A stretch of DNA of 64,000 nt, taken from the NCBI RefSeq assembly GCF_023078375.1, contig NZ_CP095554.1, forward strand, positions 124,001 to 188,000, read 5' to 3'. Numbering within the stretch: the stretch's first letter is position 1; every line of letters begins with the position of its first letter. Positions 32,681 through 42,288 of this stretch are shown in pieces. A program made the position numbers and the translations under genes. The notes under the pieces were generated by a model. It did no database searches and had not been told where the DNA came from. It saw nothing but the letters and a program-made list of their open reading frames with translations. This stretch comes from Roseomonas gilardii subsp. gilardii. Its GTDB lineage: Bacteria > Pseudomonadota > Alphaproteobacteria > Acetobacterales > Acetobacteraceae.

Positions 32681-35600
32681 CTACTCCGCCGGATGCAGCC
32701 GGGCCGGCCCCGAATCGCGCCGCCGCCCACGCAGCCGCCAGCGGTCCAGGGCCAGGTAGATCACCGGCGTGGTGTAGAGCGTGAGCAACTGGGACAGGAT
32801 CAGCCCGCCGATGATGGAGATGCCGAGGGGCTGCCGCAGTTCCGCCCCCACGCCGCTGCCCAGTGCCAGGGGCAGCGCGCCGAAGAGCGCAGCCAGCGTC
32901 GTCATCAGGATCGGCCGGAAGCGGTCGCGGCAGGCGGCCAGAATGGATTCCTCGCTCGACGCGCCCTCCTCCCGCTCATGCGTCAGCGCGAAATCCACCA
33001 GCATGATCGCGTTCTTCTTCACGATGCCCATCAGCAGGATCACGCCGATCAGCGCCACGACGCTGAAGGAGGTGCCCGTGACCAGCAACGCCAGCAGCGC
33101 CCCCAGCCCCGCCGTCGGCAGGGTGGATAGGATGGTCAGCGGGTGGACATAGCTCTCATAGAGCACGCCCAGCACGATGTAGATCGAAACCAGCGCCGCC
33201 AGGATCAGCAGCGGCTGCGAATTCTCGAAATCCTGGAAGGCGGCGGCATTGCCGCCATACTGGGTGCGGATGCTGGCCGGCAGCATGATCTCCCGCTCCG
33301 CCTGGGCGACCAGTTCCTGCGCCTGCCCCAGGGAGATGCCTTCCGCGAGGTTGAAGGTGATGGTGGTGGCCGGGAACTGGCTGCGATGCGTCACGCGCTG
33401 CGGCGCCGTCTCCCGCCGCACCTTCGCCACGGCCAGCAGCGGCACCGGCCCATCGCGCCCGGGCACGAAGACGCGGTCGAACTGCGTCGCGCTCTGCTGA
33501 AGGGAGGGTGTGACCTCCAGCACCACGCGATACTGGTTGCGGGACATGTAGATGGTGGAAACCTGCCGCTGCGCGAAGGCATTGTTGAAGGCGGCGCTGA
33601 TATCCTCCACCCCCACGCCGAGCCGGGAAGCGGCGTCGCGGTCGATGATCAGCCGCTCCACTAGCCCCGCGCTTTCCTGGTCCGAGGAGACGTCCGTGAT
33701 GCCCTGCACGGTGCGCAGCTTGCGGACCATCTTGTCGGTCCAGTCGCGCAACTCCTCGATATCCGTGCTCAGCATCACGTAGGAGTACTGCGCGTTGCCG
33801 CCCCGGCCGCCGATGAAGAGATCCTGCTGCGAGCGCATGAAGACGTTCACGCCCGGGATATGGCTGAGCGGCGCGCGCAGCCGGTCGATCACCTGGGCCG
33901 CCGTCACATCGCGTTCGTCGCGGGGCTTGAGCTGGATGTAGATCGAGCCGGAGTTGGTGCCGCCGTTGAAGCCCGTGCCGATGGTGGTGCCGAGGCTGGC
34001 CACCGCCGGGTCGGCGGCGATGATCTCGCTCACCCGCTGCTGCAACTGCATCATCCGGTCGAAGGAGGTATCGGGCGCCGCCTGGCTGAAGCCCTGGATC
34101 AGCCCCGTATCCTGCTCCGGAAAGAAGCTCTTGGGCACGACCATGTAGAGCCAGATGGTCAGCGCCACGAAGCAGAGCGTGGCCAGCAGCGCGGTGCGCC
34201 GGAAATGCAGCACCACGCGCAACGTGCGCAGATAGACGTGGATCACGGCATCCAGCACCCGCTCGAAGCCCCGCGCCAGGCGGCCCGGTGGCCGCTCCGG
34301 CCCGGTCCCGCCGAAATGCGCCGTGATCATCGGCGTCAGCGTCAGGGACAGCACGCCCGAGACCAGCACCGCCACCGCCAGCGTCACCGAGAATTCCCGG
34401 AAGATGCGCCCGACCACGCCGCCCATGGCCAGCAGCGGCAGGAAGACCGCCACCAGCGAGACGGTGATGGAGACGATGGTGAATCCGATCTCCCGCGCCC
34501 CCTCCAGCGCCGCCTCGACCGGCCCCATCCCGCGTTCGCGCAGGCGGGACACGTTCTCGATCATCACGATGGCATCGTCCACCACGAAGCCGACCGCGAT
34601 GGTCAGCGCCATCAGAGAGAAATTGTTCAGCGAGTAGCCAAGGAACCACATCACCACCAGCGTGGCGAGCAGCGAGAGCGGCACCGCCGCGCTGGCCGCC
34701 AGGATCGAGGACAGCCGCCGCAGGAAGACCGCCACCACCCCGATCACCAGGCCGATGGAGAGCAGCAGGGTGAACTCCACCTCCTCCACACTGGCGCGGA
34801 TCGTGCCGGACCGGTCGCTCTGGACATTGACCTGAACCCCGCCCGGGACCCAGCGCAGCAGTTGCGGCTCCATGGCGCGCACGCCGTCCACCACCTCGAT
34901 CACATTGGCATCGGCCTGCTTGTACACCTGCAGCAGCACGGAGGGGCGGCTGTCGAAGAACCCCGCCTGCCGCCGGTTGCGGCTACCATCCGTGACATGC
35001 GCGATGGCGGAAAGCCGAACCACGCCCCGGTCCGTCGCCTTGACGATCAGCGTCTGGAAATCCCGGGCCTTCAGCAGCCGGCTGTTCAGCCCGATCGAGG
35101 CCGCCTGCTCCGGCCCGTCGATCAGCCCGTTCGCCTGGGTGACGTTGGCGTTGCTGAGCGCGGTGCGCACATCCTCCAGCGACAGGCCCGCCGCCGCGAT
35201 GGCATCCGGGTTCACCGCCACGCGCACCGCCGGCTGGTCGGCGCCCCCCACCTGCACCTGCGCCACGCCATCCACCTGCGACAGGCGCTGCGCCACGATG
35301 CTGTCCGCCACGTCATAGAGCGCGCTCTGCGTCAGCGTGTCCGAGGTCAGCGCCAGGATCATCACCGGCGCATCCGCCGGGTTGATCTTGCGCACGGTCG
35401 GCGGGTTGGGCAGGCCGGAGGGCAGGTCCTGCCGCGCCGCGTTCACGGCGGCCTGCACATCACGCGCGGCGCTTTCCTGCGTCCGGCTGATGTCGAACTG
35501 GATGATGATGTTGCCCGTGCCGGTGGAGGAGAAGGAGGTCATCTCCGTGATCCCCGCCACCGCGCCGATCTGCCGTTCCAGCGGCGCGATCACCGTGGCC

Positions 35601-35830
35601 GCCAGCGTCTCGGGATTGGCACCGGGCTGGTTCACCTGCACGAAGATGGTGGGCAGGTCCACGCGCGGCATGGCCGAGACGGGCAGCTTCACGAAAGCCA
35701 CGATGCCCGCCAGCATCATCCCCACCGCCAGCAGGAAGGTGGCGATGGGCCGCCGGATGAAAGGGGCGGAGATCGAGAACACCGCCCCGCTACTCCGCCG
35801 GCGCCGGGGAGGTTCCGTCCGAGGCCCCAT
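32681..35830 (-). CDS. mdtC: RND multidrug efflux permease (MdtC-like)
   Basis: A 1049-residue proton-driven inner-membrane pump of the HAE1 RND family. It has the 12-helix, two-porter-domain layout, beginning FSISAPFIRRPIATFLLAVGMM. The proton-relay pair lies in GFVVDDAIVMIENVSR in helix 4. It is the second of two tandem RND genes, the MdtB/MdtC (MuxB/MuxC) arrangement in which the pumps form a heterotrimer. It overlaps the upstream pump gene by 41 bp. The start ATG 35830 gives a basic RRRR leader of 17 residues before the first helix; a GTG at codon 17 is possible. Likely substrates are drugs, bile salts or metal-chelate-like compounds, by analogy only. Confidence 0.88.
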   Translation of the reverse strand: MGPRTEPPRRRRSSGAVFSISAPFIRRPIATFLLAVGMMLAGIVAFVKLPVSAMPRVDLPTIFVQVNQPGANPETLAATVIAPLERQIGAVAGITEMTSFSSTGTGNIIIQFDISRTQESAARDVQAAVNAARQDLPSGLPNPPTVRKINPADAPVMILALTSDTLTQSALYDVADSIVAQRLSQVDGVAQVQVGGADQPAVRVAVNPDAIAAAGLSLEDVRTALSNANVTQANGLIDGPEQAASIGLNSRLLKARDFQTLIVKATDRGVVRLSAIAHVTDGSRNRRQAGFFDSRPSVLLQVYKQADANVIEVVDGVRAMEPQLLRWVPGGVQVNVQSDRSGTIRASVEEVEFTLLLSIGLVIGVVAVFLRRLSSILAASAAVPLSLLATLVVMWFLGYSLNNFSLMALTIAVGFVVDDAIVMIENVSRLRERGMGPVEAALEGAREIGFTIVSITVSLVAVFLPLLAMGGVVGRIFREFSVTLAVAVLVSGVLSLTLTPMITAHFGGTGPERPPGRLARGFERVLDAVIHVYLRTLRVVLHFRRTALLATLCFVALTIWLYMVVPKSFFPEQDTGLIQGFSQAAPDTSFDRMMQLQQRVSEIIAADPAVASLGTTIGTGFNGGTNSGSIYIQLKPRDERDVTAAQVIDRLRAPLSHIPGVNVFMRSQQDLFIGGRGGNAQYSYVMLSTDIEELRDWTDKMVRKLRTVQGITDVSSDQESAGLVERLIIDRDAASRLGVGVEDISAAFNNAFAQRQVSTIYMSRNQYRVVLEVTPSLQQSATQFDRVFVPGRDGPVPLLAVAKVRRETAPQRVTHRSQFPATTITFNLAEGISLGQAQELVAQAEREIMLPASIRTQYGGNAAAFQDFENSQPLLILAALVSIYIVLGVLYESYVHPLTILSTLPTAGLGALLALLVTGTSFSVVALIGVILLMGIVKKNAIMLVDFALTHEREEGASSEESILAACRDRFRPILMTTLAALFGALPLALGSGVGAELRQPLGISIIGGLILSQLLTLYTTPVIYLALDRWRLRGRRRDSGPARLHPAE

Positions 35831-38800
35831 CCGCCCCGCGCCAGCGCGCGACCATGGCCCGCAGCCGCTCCATCCCCAGATAGACCGCCGGGGTGGTGAA
35901 GAGGGTGATGAGCTGGCTCAGCAGCAGCCCGCCGACGATGGAAACACCCAGCGGCAGCCGCAGCTCCGACCCGATGCCGGAGGACAGCACCAGCGGCAGC
36001 GCGCCCAGCAGCGCCGCGGCGGTGGTCATCATGATCGGGCGGAAGCGCAGCAGGCAGGCCTCCACCACCGCCTCGCGCGGCGGCAGGCCCCGCTCCCGCT
36101 GCGCCTCCAGCGCGAAGTCGATGACCATGATGCCGTTCTTCTTCACGATGCCCATCAGCAGGATGATGCCGATCAGCCCCACCACGGAAAGGTCGAGCCC
36201 CCACAGCTCCAGCGCCAGCAGCGCGCCGATGCCGGCGGAAGGCAGGGTGGAGAGGATGGTGATGGGGTGGATCAGGCTCTCGTAGAGCACGCCCAGCGTG
36301 ATGTAGATCACGATGATCGCCGCCAGGATGAGCCAGGGCTGCCCGGCCAGCGAGGTGTTGAACTCCGCCACGTCGCCGCCGAAGCGCCCCTGCACCGTGT
36401 CCGGCAGCCCGATCTCGGCCTCGGCGGCATGGATCGCATCCACCGCCTCGCCCAGCGACATCCCCTCCTCCAGGTTGAAGCTGATCGTCACCGCCGGGAA
36501 CTGATTCTCCCGCGTCACCAGCAGCGGCGCGCGCGTGCGGGTGAAGGTCGCGATCTCCGCCAGCGGTACCTCCACGCTCGTCGTCGTGGTGGTGCCCGCA
36601 TTGGTCGTGCTGGTGCTGGAACTGCTGCCGGTGACACGGATCTGCCCGATCATGCTCGGATCGCTGCGGATGGGGTCGGAGGCCTCCAGCACCACCCGGT
36701 ACTGGTTGCTCTGGCCGTAGATGGTGGAAATCTGGCGCTGACCGAAATTGTCGTAGAGCGCGTTGGCCACGTTCGCCATGCTGACGCCGAGGCGGGAGGC
36801 CTTGTCGCGGTCCACCTGGATGGCGACGCGGATGCCGTCGTCGCGCTGGTCGCTCGCCACGTCACGCAGGCCGGGGATCCGGCGGAACCGCTCCACCACA
36901 CGCGGGGCCCAGAGGCCCAGGCGCTGCGCATCGGAGTCGGTCATCGTGTACTGGTACTGCGTGGTGGAAAGCCGCGCGCCGATCTGGATGTCCTGCACGG
37001 CGACCGGATAGGCGATGCCGCCCGGCACGGCGTCGAGCCGCGGCTGCAGCCGCGCGATCACCTGCTGCGCCGTCACGTCGCGCTCGCCGCGCGGGCGCAG
37101 CACGGCGATGATGCGCCCGGTGTTCTGCGCCGGGTTGGTCGCCCCCGCCCCGGCGGTGACGGCGACGGAGGAGACCGCCGGGTCCTGCCGCACCACCTCG
37201 GCCAGCCGCTGCTGCAAGGCCGCCACCCGGGTATAGGAGGCATCCTGCGGCGCCTCGGTGGTGATCTGGATCAGCCCGTTGTCCTGCGCCGGCAGGAAGC
37301 CCTTGGGGATCACCACATAGAGCCAGCCTGTCAGCAGCACCGTCCCCAGCGCCACCAGCAGCGTCAGCCCCTCATGCCGCAGCGTGACCATGAGCATCCG
37401 CCCATAGCCGCGCCGCACCCGCTCGAAGCCGTTCTCCACCCAGCGCGCCACCAGCCCCGGCTCGGCATGCGGACGCAGCACCAGGGCGCACATCATCGGC
37501 GTCAGGGTCAGGGAAATCACCATGGAGACCAGCACCGCGGCGGTCAGCGTCTCGGCGAATTCCCGGAACAACCGTCCGACCACCCCCTCCATGAACAGCA
37601 GCGGGATGAAGACCGCGATCAGCGAGACGGTGAGCGAGACGATGGTGAAGGCGATCTGCCGCGCGCCCGCATAGGCGGCGTCGAGCGGCTTCTTCCCTTC
37701 CTCGATCAGCCTCACGATGTTCTCGATCATCACGATCGCATCGTCCACCACGAAGCCGGTGGCGATGGTCAGCGCCATCAGCGACAGGTTGTCGAGCGAA
37801 TAGCCCATCATCGCCATGACGCCGAAGGTTCCGATGATCGACAGCGGCAGCGACACCGCCGGCACCAGCGTCGCCCGCCCGCTGCCGAGGAAGAGGTAGA
37901 TCACCCCCACCACCAGCGCCACGGCCAGAACCAGCGTCAGTTCCACCTCGTGCACCGAGGCGCGGATCGTTTCCGTCCGGTCCGACACGACCGCCAGCCG
38001 CGCCCCCGCCGGGACGGAGGCCGAGAGCTCCGGCATCAGCGTCTGGATGCGCCCCACCGTCTCCACGATATTGGCGCCCGGCTGGCGCTGCACGTCGATC
38101 AGGATGGCGGGCCTGCCGTTGAACCAGGCGCCGTTGCGGTCGTTCTCCAGCGCCTCCACCGAGGTGCCGACATCGCGCAGCCGCACCGGCGCGCCGTTCT
38201 GCCAGGCGATGATGACATCGCCGAATTCCGCCGGCGTGCTGATCTGGTCATTGGCCAGGATGCTCGCCGCCTGCCGCGCCCCGTCCAGCGTGCCCTTGGG
38301 CGAGTTCTGGTTGGCGTTGGCGATGGCGGTGCGCACCGTCTCCAGCCCGATGCCATAGGCGGCGAGGCGCTGCGGATCGACCCGCAGCCGCACCGCGGGC
38401 CGCATGTTGCCCTGCACGCTGACCCGCCCCACCCCGCTCACCTGCGCCAGCTTCTGCGCCAGGATCGTGTCCGCCGTGTCGCTCAGCCGCGCGATGGGCA
38501 GCGTGTCGGAGGTCAGCGCCAGGGTGATGATCGCCGGGTCCGCCGGGTTCACCTTGCTGTAGGTCGGTGGATAGGGGAGCGTGGAGGGCAGCGTCCCCCG
38601 CGCCGCGTCCAGCGCCGCCTGCACGTCCTGCGAGGCGGTGTCCATGCTCTTGTCGAGCCGGAACTGCAACGTGATCCGGTTCACCCCCGGCCCCGAGACG
38701 GCGGTCATCGCCGTCAGGCCGGAGATCTGCGCGAACTGCCGCTCCAGCGGTGCCGAGACCAGCAGCGCCACCGTGTCCGGCGAGGCGCCGGGGAGTTGCG

Positions 38801-38945
38801 TGCTGACCTCGATGGTCGGGAAATCCACCTCCGGCAGCGAGGAGACCGGCAGGCGCAGATAGCCCAGGATGCCCCCCAGCAGCACCGCGATGGCCAGCAG
38901 CGTGGTCGCCACCGGCCGGGCGATGAAGGGTGCGGCGATATTCAA
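35790..38945 (-). CDS. mdtB: RND multidrug efflux permease (MdtB-like)
   Basis: A 1051-residue RND pump starting MNIAAPFIARPVATTLLAIA. The proton-relay aspartates lie in GFVVDDAIVMIENIVRL near 400, and the second-half repeat has GIILLMGIVKKNGIMVIDFAL near 910. Periplasmic porter domains contain NPADPAIITLALTSDTLP, typical of MdtB. An unusual Ser/Thr-rich insert (GSSSSTSTTNAGTTTTTS, about residues 767-790) interrupts the second porter region. It overlaps the adaptor gene by 4 bp and the MdtC-like gene by 41 bp, so the subunits are translationally coupled. Confidence 0.88.
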   Translation of the reverse strand: MNIAAPFIARPVATTLLAIAVLLGGILGYLRLPVSSLPEVDFPTIEVSTQLPGASPDTVALLVSAPLERQFAQISGLTAMTAVSGPGVNRITLQFRLDKSMDTASQDVQAALDAARGTLPSTLPYPPTYSKVNPADPAIITLALTSDTLPIARLSDTADTILAQKLAQVSGVGRVSVQGNMRPAVRLRVDPQRLAAYGIGLETVRTAIANANQNSPKGTLDGARQAASILANDQISTPAEFGDVIIAWQNGAPVRLRDVGTSVEALENDRNGAWFNGRPAILIDVQRQPGANIVETVGRIQTLMPELSASVPAGARLAVVSDRTETIRASVHEVELTLVLAVALVVGVIYLFLGSGRATLVPAVSLPLSIIGTFGVMAMMGYSLDNLSLMALTIATGFVVDDAIVMIENIVRLIEEGKKPLDAAYAGARQIAFTIVSLTVSLIAVFIPLLFMEGVVGRLFREFAETLTAAVLVSMVISLTLTPMMCALVLRPHAEPGLVARWVENGFERVRRGYGRMLMVTLRHEGLTLLVALGTVLLTGWLYVVIPKGFLPAQDNGLIQITTEAPQDASYTRVAALQQRLAEVVRQDPAVSSVAVTAGAGATNPAQNTGRIIAVLRPRGERDVTAQQVIARLQPRLDAVPGGIAYPVAVQDIQIGARLSTTQYQYTMTDSDAQRLGLWAPRVVERFRRIPGLRDVASDQRDDGIRVAIQVDRDKASRLGVSMANVANALYDNFGQRQISTIYGQSNQYRVVLEASDPIRSDPSMIGQIRVTGSSSSTSTTNAGTTTTTSVEVPLAEIATFTRTRAPLLVTRENQFPAVTISFNLEEGMSLGEAVDAIHAAEAEIGLPDTVQGRFGGDVAEFNTSLAGQPWLILAAIIVIYITLGVLYESLIHPITILSTLPSAGIGALLALELWGLDLSVVGLIGIILLMGIVKKNGIMVIDFALEAQRERGLPPREAVVEACLLRFRPIMMTTAAALLGALPLVLSSGIGSELRLPLGVSIVGGLLLSQLITLFTTPAVYLGMERLRAMVARWRGADGASDGTSPAPAE

Positions 38946-40264
38946 TTCCGTGCCCCCGCTTGGCCTCCCGCCTGGCCTCCCGCCTGATTCCCCATCTGGG
39001 CCTCGGCCTGGCGGCGGCCCTGCCGCGCCGCCGTGGGCGTTGCCGGTGCCTCCTTCGGCGCGGCCGGGTCCACCACCGAGACCGTGGCCCCCGGGTTGAG
39101 CCGCAGCGCGCCCGAGGTCACCACCCGCTCGCCGGCTTTCAGCCCCTGGCGGATCACGGCCTCGCTCAGCGTCAGCGGGCCGAGCGTGACCGGGCGCTGC
39201 TCCGCCTTGCTGTCCCCGCCCACCACGAAGACATAGGCTCCGTCCGGCCCCTGCTGCACGGCGACCAGCGGTACCACCATGGCATCCGGCACCGTTTCGA
39301 TGCCGATGCGCAGGTTCACGAAGGCCCCGGGCCAGAGGCTGCTGTTCTCGTTGGGAAAGACCGCCCGCGCCTTCACCGTGCCGGTGGCGCTGTCCACCTG
39401 GTTGTCCACGGTCAGCAGCGTGCCCTCCGCGCCCGGGTCGTCCCCCGCCGCGATGGTCCGCACGGGCACCTTGCCTGCCGCCTGGGCTCGTAGCAGCCGG
39501 CCCAGCTCCTGCTGCGGGATGGTGAAGATGGCGGTGATCGGACGCATCTGTGTCAGCGTCACGAGGCCGTTGCTGTCCGAGGTCTGCACGAGGTTCCCCG
39601 GATCGACCTGCCGCAGCCCCACCCGCCCGTCGATCGGGGAGCGGATCACGGTGAAGTCCACCTGCGTCTGCGCGCTGTCGATGGAGGCCTGGTCCTGCGC
39701 CACCTGGGCCTCGTACATCGCCACCTGGGCGCGCTGCGTGTCCACCTGCTGCCGCGTCACGCCATTGGCCGCCAGCAGCCCCTGGTAGCGTTGCAGGTCC
39801 ACCTTCGCATTGGCGAGCTGCGCCTGGTCATAGGCTTTCTTCGCCTTGGCCTGTTCCAGCGCGGCGACATAGGTGCGGTCGTCGATGCGGGCGAGGAGGT
39901 CGCCCTTCCTCACCTCCTGCCCTTCCTTGAAGGCCACCTCGACCAGCGTGCCGGAGACCTGGGAACGCACGGTGATGGTGTTCAGCGGCGTCACCGTGCC
40001 CAGCGCATCGATGGTCAGCGGCAGGTCCTTCACCTCGGCCGCGGCCACCGTGACCGGCACGGGCGCGCCCCCGCCGGGGCCGCCCGGCCCGCGCCGCCGC
40101 GCTCCGGCCGGCGGGGCACCGGCGGGGGCACCGTTCCGGGCGCTCGTCGTGCCGCCCTCGCTGCCTCCGCCGAGATAGTGCTTCCAGGCCCAGTAGCCGC
40201 CGCCACCCAGCCCGGCGAGCAGGACGATCAGCACCACGAGGCGGGAGAAGGATGACCGTGTCAT
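38942..40264 (-). CDS. mdtA: RND efflux periplasmic adaptor (MdtA-like, HlyD family)
   Basis: A 440-residue membrane-fusion protein bridging the pump and the outer-membrane channel. An N-terminal membrane anchor (residues 9-28) is followed by a Gly/Pro-rich linker. Next come the lipoyl half-motif (TPLNTITVRSQVSGTLVEVAFKEGQEV near 92), a coiled-coil hairpin (about 135-200), and the second lipoyl half with DFTVIRSPIDGRVGLRQVDPGNLV near 205. The C-terminal 45 residues are Ala/Gln/Gly-rich and end in short GGQA repeats encoded by a 12-bp tandem DNA repeat near 38953-38980. It follows the outer-membrane gene by 14 bp. Confidence 0.88.
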   Translation of the reverse strand: MTRSSFSRLVVLIVLLAGLGGGGYWAWKHYLGGGSEGGTTSARNGAPAGAPPAGARRRGPGGPGGGAPVPVTVAAAEVKDLPLTIDALGTVTPLNTITVRSQVSGTLVEVAFKEGQEVRKGDLLARIDDRTYVAALEQAKAKKAYDQAQLANAKVDLQRYQGLLAANGVTRQQVDTQRAQVAMYEAQVAQDQASIDSAQTQVDFTVIRSPIDGRVGLRQVDPGNLVQTSDSNGLVTLTQMRPITAIFTIPQQELGRLLRAQAAGKVPVRTIAAGDDPGAEGTLLTVDNQVDSATGTVKARAVFPNENSSLWPGAFVNLRIGIETVPDAMVVPLVAVQQGPDGAYVFVVGGDSKAEQRPVTLGPLTLSEAVIRQGLKAGERVVTSGALRLNPGATVSVVDPAAPKEAPATPTAARQGRRQAEAQMGNQAGGQAGGQAGARN

Positions 40265-40278
40265 GGGAATCTTTCGTC

Positions 40279-41757
40279 TCAGCGCCAGCCACCGCCCAGG
40301 GCGCGGAACAGCCCCACCGCGGCCTGGAAATAGGCGAGCCGCGCCTGCACCAGGCTGGTGCGGGCGGAGAACAGAGTCTGCTGCGTGTTGATCAGGGTGA
40401 TCAGATCAATGGTCCCGGCGCGGAGCTGCGCCTCGGAGATATTGTAGGCCTGCTGCGCCTTTGCAGCCGCATTCGCCTGCCGTTCCACGCGATCCGCCGA
40501 TTCACGGAAGGCGATCAGCGCGTTCTCCACATCCACCAGCGCCTCGACGATGGCGCGGCGGTACTCCACCACCAGTTCCTGCGCCTGCGCCCGGCTCAGC
40601 TCGACCTGCCCACGCAGCGCGCCGCCGTCGAAGATGCTTTGCGTGATCGAGGCGGCGAGCGTGAAGAAGGCGGCCTCCGGCGTCACCAGATTGGCGAGAC
40701 TCAGCGTCTGGAACCCGCCCTGCGCCGTCAGCGTCACCGAGGGCAGGAGCGCCGCCCGCGCCGCCGCCACATCGGCATTGGCCGAGGCGAGGTTGGCCTC
40801 CGCCAGATGCACGTCCGGCCGCCGCGCCAGCACCTCCGCCGGCAGGCCCGGCGCCGCCGAGGGCACGCGGAGCTGGTCCAGCCGTCCGCCCTCGACCTTG
40901 AAGCTCTCCGGCGTCCGCCCGATCAGCGTGGCGATGGCGTTGATGTTCTGCCCGATGGTCTGGCGCAGCGGCGGCACGGCCGCCTCCTGCTGCGCCACCA
41001 CCGTCTCCTGCTGCGCCAGGTCCAGCCCCGTGGCCGTGCCCGCCGCCACCTGGGCGCGGATCACCGTCAGCACCCGGTTGGCGGCGTCCAGGTTGTCGAG
41101 CTGCGTGCGCAGCTCCTCCTGCGCCTCCAGCACCGTGAAATAGGTGTCCGCCAGCGAGGCCTGGGTGGTCATCATCACCGTGCCGACATTGAAGCGGCGG
41201 GCGATGGCGGTCTGCCGCGCCGCCTCGGTGGCGTTGCGGTTCTTGCCCCAGAAGTCGATCTCGTAGCTCGCCGCCAGGGTCAGGCTCTTGACCGAGCGGG
41301 TGGTGGCGCTCGTGCGGCCATAGCCGCTGGAGCGCGCCTGGCTGGCATCGCCGCTGGCATCCAGCGTCGGCAGCAGGGAGGCCCCGGTGATCCGCAACTG
41401 CGCATCGGCCTGCCGCACCTGCGCCTCGGCGGCGGCCAGATCGAAGTTCCCCCCCGCCGCGGCTTCCATCAGCCGGTCCAGCTCGGGCGAGCCGAAGCCC
41501 TTCCACCAGTCCGGGTCGGGCCATTGCGCCCGGGTCTCCGCCTGGGTCTCGGCCGCCTCGCGGAAGCGGCCCGGCAGGGCGAGGCCGGAGCTCACGGGCT
41601 CCGGCCTCGGCCCGCAGGCGGCCAGCGCGGCGGCGGAACAGGCGAGCAGCAGCAGCGCCCGCCGGGGTGCCGAAGGGGAAGCCTGATGGGACCAAGGGCG
41701 GACAACATCCCCGGCGGGCCGCACAGCCCCGCCCGCGGTCTCAGCGAAATCGCTCAA
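40279..41757 (-). CDS. Outer-membrane efflux lipoprotein (NodT/OprM family)
   Basis: A 492-residue TolC-like channel subunit. A lipoprotein signal ends at LAACG (lipobox Cys at about 48), after which two OEP repeats follow. Typical blocks are PDWWKGFGSPELDRLMEAA near 80, SYEIDFWGKNRNATEAAR near 160, LARRPDVHLAEANLASANADV near 293 and ITQSIFDGGALRGQVELSRAQ near 365. The start is a TTG at 41757, whose TTGA overlaps the stop of the upstream metal-sensor frame; GGGGA lies about 5 bp before it. It leads the pump genes and should complete the tripartite system with the adaptor and the two RND proteins. Confidence 0.85.
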   Translation of the reverse strand: MSDFAETAGGAVRPAGDVVRPWSHQASPSAPRRALLLLACSAAALAACGPRPEPVSSGLALPGRFREAAETQAETRAQWPDPDWWKGFGSPELDRLMEAAAGGNFDLAAAEAQVRQADAQLRITGASLLPTLDASGDASQARSSGYGRTSATTRSVKSLTLAASYEIDFWGKNRNATEAARQTAIARRFNVGTVMMTTQASLADTYFTVLEAQEELRTQLDNLDAANRVLTVIRAQVAAGTATGLDLAQQETVVAQQEAAVPPLRQTIGQNINAIATLIGRTPESFKVEGGRLDQLRVPSAAPGLPAEVLARRPDVHLAEANLASANADVAAARAALLPSVTLTAQGGFQTLSLANLVTPEAAFFTLAASITQSIFDGGALRGQVELSRAQAQELVVEYRRAIVEALVDVENALIAFRESADRVERQANAAAKAQQAYNISEAQLRAGTIDLITLINTQQTLFSARTSLVQARLAYFQAAVGLFRALGGGWR

Positions 41758-42286
41758 TCGTCCCCGTCTCCCGACTGGTCCCCGGACTGATCCCTCGCCC
41801 GGTCCCCCGCCCCGGGGCCGTGGCCGTCGCCACCCCGGCCGCGCCGCCCCTGGGGGCGGCCGGCGGGCATGTCCTCGGCGATCCGCCGCCGCCCCTCCGG
41901 TGAGATCTCACCCATCGCCTGCACCAGGCTTGTGTCGAAACTCCGGCTGAACTCCGCCCCCCGGCCCGCGCGGTGGCCAGCGCCGCCTGCAGCGCCGCCG
42001 GGTCGAAAGGCTCGCGCCCGATGCTGGCCCGCACATCGGCGAAGGATTCGCGCAGCCGCCGCCGGGCCGCGTCTCGCGCCTCCCGTCCCGTCTCCATGCG
42101 CGCGTGGAAGATCTCCCGGTCCCCGGGCGGCAGCAGGCGCTCCATATGGGCGATCAGCCGGCGCGGGTCCGGCGGCCCGCCGCCACCGCCCGGATCGCGG
42201 AACAGCAGCAGCCCGCCGAGCACGAGGTTGAGCGCCAGCGACGCGCCGAGGGCGGCCCGCAGCAGGACAGGAACGGAAAGGCGCAT
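41754..42286 (-). pseudogene. Periplasmic heavy-metal-sensor-like protein (Spy/ZraP type), frameshifted
   Basis: The frame starts MRLSVPVLLRAALGASLALN with one membrane segment, then an all-helical domain (PRRLIAHMERLLPPGDREIF... RLRESFADVRASIGREPFDPAALQAAL) typical of the metal-resistance/CpxP-Spy-ZraP group. After ATARA the frame is lost at a run of six C (+ strand 41957-41962). The continuation EFSRSFDTSLVQAMGEISPEGRRRIAEDMP is in another frame and ends at 41754, overlapping the TTG start of the outer-membrane gene. One extra base in that run would restore a protein of about 177 residues. It may be a recent mutation, phase variation or sequencing error. It lies 2 bp after the anti-sigma-like gene. 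Confidence 0.75.
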
Positions 42287-42288
42287 CG

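Noticed and set aside
33860-38987. Long + strand frames opposite the two RND pump genes
   Set aside because: They are rich in His, Arg and Gln with no domain, mirror images of conserved membrane proteins; shadow frames.
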